Assembly: GCA_027049085.1 (NCBI GenBank) | Contig: JALTVH010000188.1 | Coordinates: 1 to 13,668, forward strand | Length of the DNA: 13,668 nucleotides | Reading direction: 5' to 3' | Origin: Aquificaceae bacterium | GTDB taxonomy: Bacteria > Aquificota > Aquificia > Aquificales > Aquificaceae | In this document: piece by piece, positions 13,566-13,668 of the stretch | Position numbering within the stretch: the first letter of the stretch is position 1 | Layout of the letters: the number at the start of each line of letters is the position of its first letter | Notes under the pieces: model-generated | Seen by the model: only the letters and a program-made list of their open reading frames with translations | What the model was told of the DNA's origin: nothing | Databases searched by the model: none | Made by a program: the position numbers and the translations under genes

Positions 13566-13592
13566 TCAGGAGCTCTTCTTTCCCTCTTTCTT
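13550..13592 (+). terminator. Hairpin with pyrimidine tail at the end of speH
   Basis: GCTCCTGA (13550-13557) and TCAGGAGC (13566-13573) form a perfect 8-bp stem around an 8-base loop that contains the speH stop codon. On the plus strand a run of pyrimidines up to 13592 follows. The tail is mixed C/T rather than a pure T run, so this may be a weak intrinsic terminator or a 3'-end stabiliser. The minus-strand side has no T run. Confidence 0.45.
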
Positions 13593-13668
13593 ACCAACGA
13601 GTTCTATAAGGTCAAGGGGGAAGGGGAAGATAACGGTCTTAGTATTCTGGAGACCGATGGTATGGAGG
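13566..13668 (-). CDS. Stomatin/SPFH-family protein, C-terminal end only
   Basis: The last 33 codons of a minus-strand gene whose start lies beyond the window. The visible residues LHTIGLQNTKTVIFPFPLDL, then IELVGKKEGKKSS, resemble the C-terminal part of bacterial slipin (band 7) proteins. In those, a segment like 'NSTVIFPLPIDLL' follows the SPFH domain and a short charged tail ends the protein. Slipins are inner-membrane-anchored scaffold proteins, often beside an NfeD protease-like gene. Only the tail is seen, so the call is tentative. Its TGA stop directly abuts the speH TGA, with no base between. Confidence 0.55.
   Translation of the reverse strand, partial: LHTIGLQNTKTVIFPFPLDLIELVGKKEGKKSS

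Noticed and set aside
1..13668. CRISPR arrays, tRNA genes, insertion sequences, toxin-antitoxin or phage-defence genes
   Set aside because: Looked for on both strands. No regularly spaced repeats, cloverleaf sequences, transposase motifs or defence domains were seen, and nearly all bases are taken by recognised genes.

Overview
The window looks like a piece of a compact chromosome from a thermophilic, didermic bacterium. The best guess is Aquificota or a near relative. This is inference from several signs: proteins rich in Glu, Lys and Arg with Arg mostly encoded by AGG/AGA; zinc-type ribosomal proteins L31 and L28; a Thermotoga-type S-adenosylmethionine decarboxylase; outer-membrane genes (mlaE, an LptE-like gene) beside minCDE; and long gene runs mixing unrelated pathways. 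No gene here fixes the taxon, and I could run no searches.

Layout. (1) + strand, 3..3885: mnmE (5' end off the window), rho, rpmE, prfA, tightly spaced. This is a tRNA modification / transcription termination / translation termination cluster. (2) - strand, 13067 down to 3886: fourteen genes with gaps of at most a few tens of bases and several overlaps. In transcription order they are rsmD, coaD, lptE-like, DUF302, ribD, ygfZ-like, dienelactone hydrolase, rpmB, aroC, mlaE, a CDF metal exporter, minC, minD, minE. (3) + strand, 13167..13565: speH, divergent from rsmD across 99 bases that carry overlapping promoter elements and a candidate 27-residue upstream ORF. (4) - strand, 13566..13668: the last 33 codons of a probable stomatin/SPFH protein. 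No gene-free stretch exceeds 99 bases. I see no tRNA, rRNA, CRISPR array, insertion sequence or phage gene.

How it works together. The long minus run is chemically heterogeneous (rRNA methylation, CoA, riboflavin and chorismate synthesis, envelope lipid/LPS transport, metal export, division-site selection). It is probably broken into several transcripts by internal promoters: TATAAT boxes lie exactly at the starts of rsmD, rpmB and minC, and another lies at rpmE on the plus strand. At rsmD and minC the box sits 8-9 bases before a GTG codon with no Shine-Dalgarno sequence, which suggests leaderless mRNAs. Starts elsewhere are decided by strong Shine-Dalgarno sequences, some fused with the upstream stop codon (minD, DUF302), and include TTG starts for minE and the lptE-like gene.

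The content is mostly housekeeping and I do not see a clear new multi-gene system. The points most worth a second look are the speH leader ORF, the stop-codon/-10-box junction promoters with leaderless starts, the zero-length convergent junctions (both TGATCA) facing pyrimidine-rich antisense RNA, the LptE-like protein without a lipobox, and the MlaE with two altered signature acidic residues.
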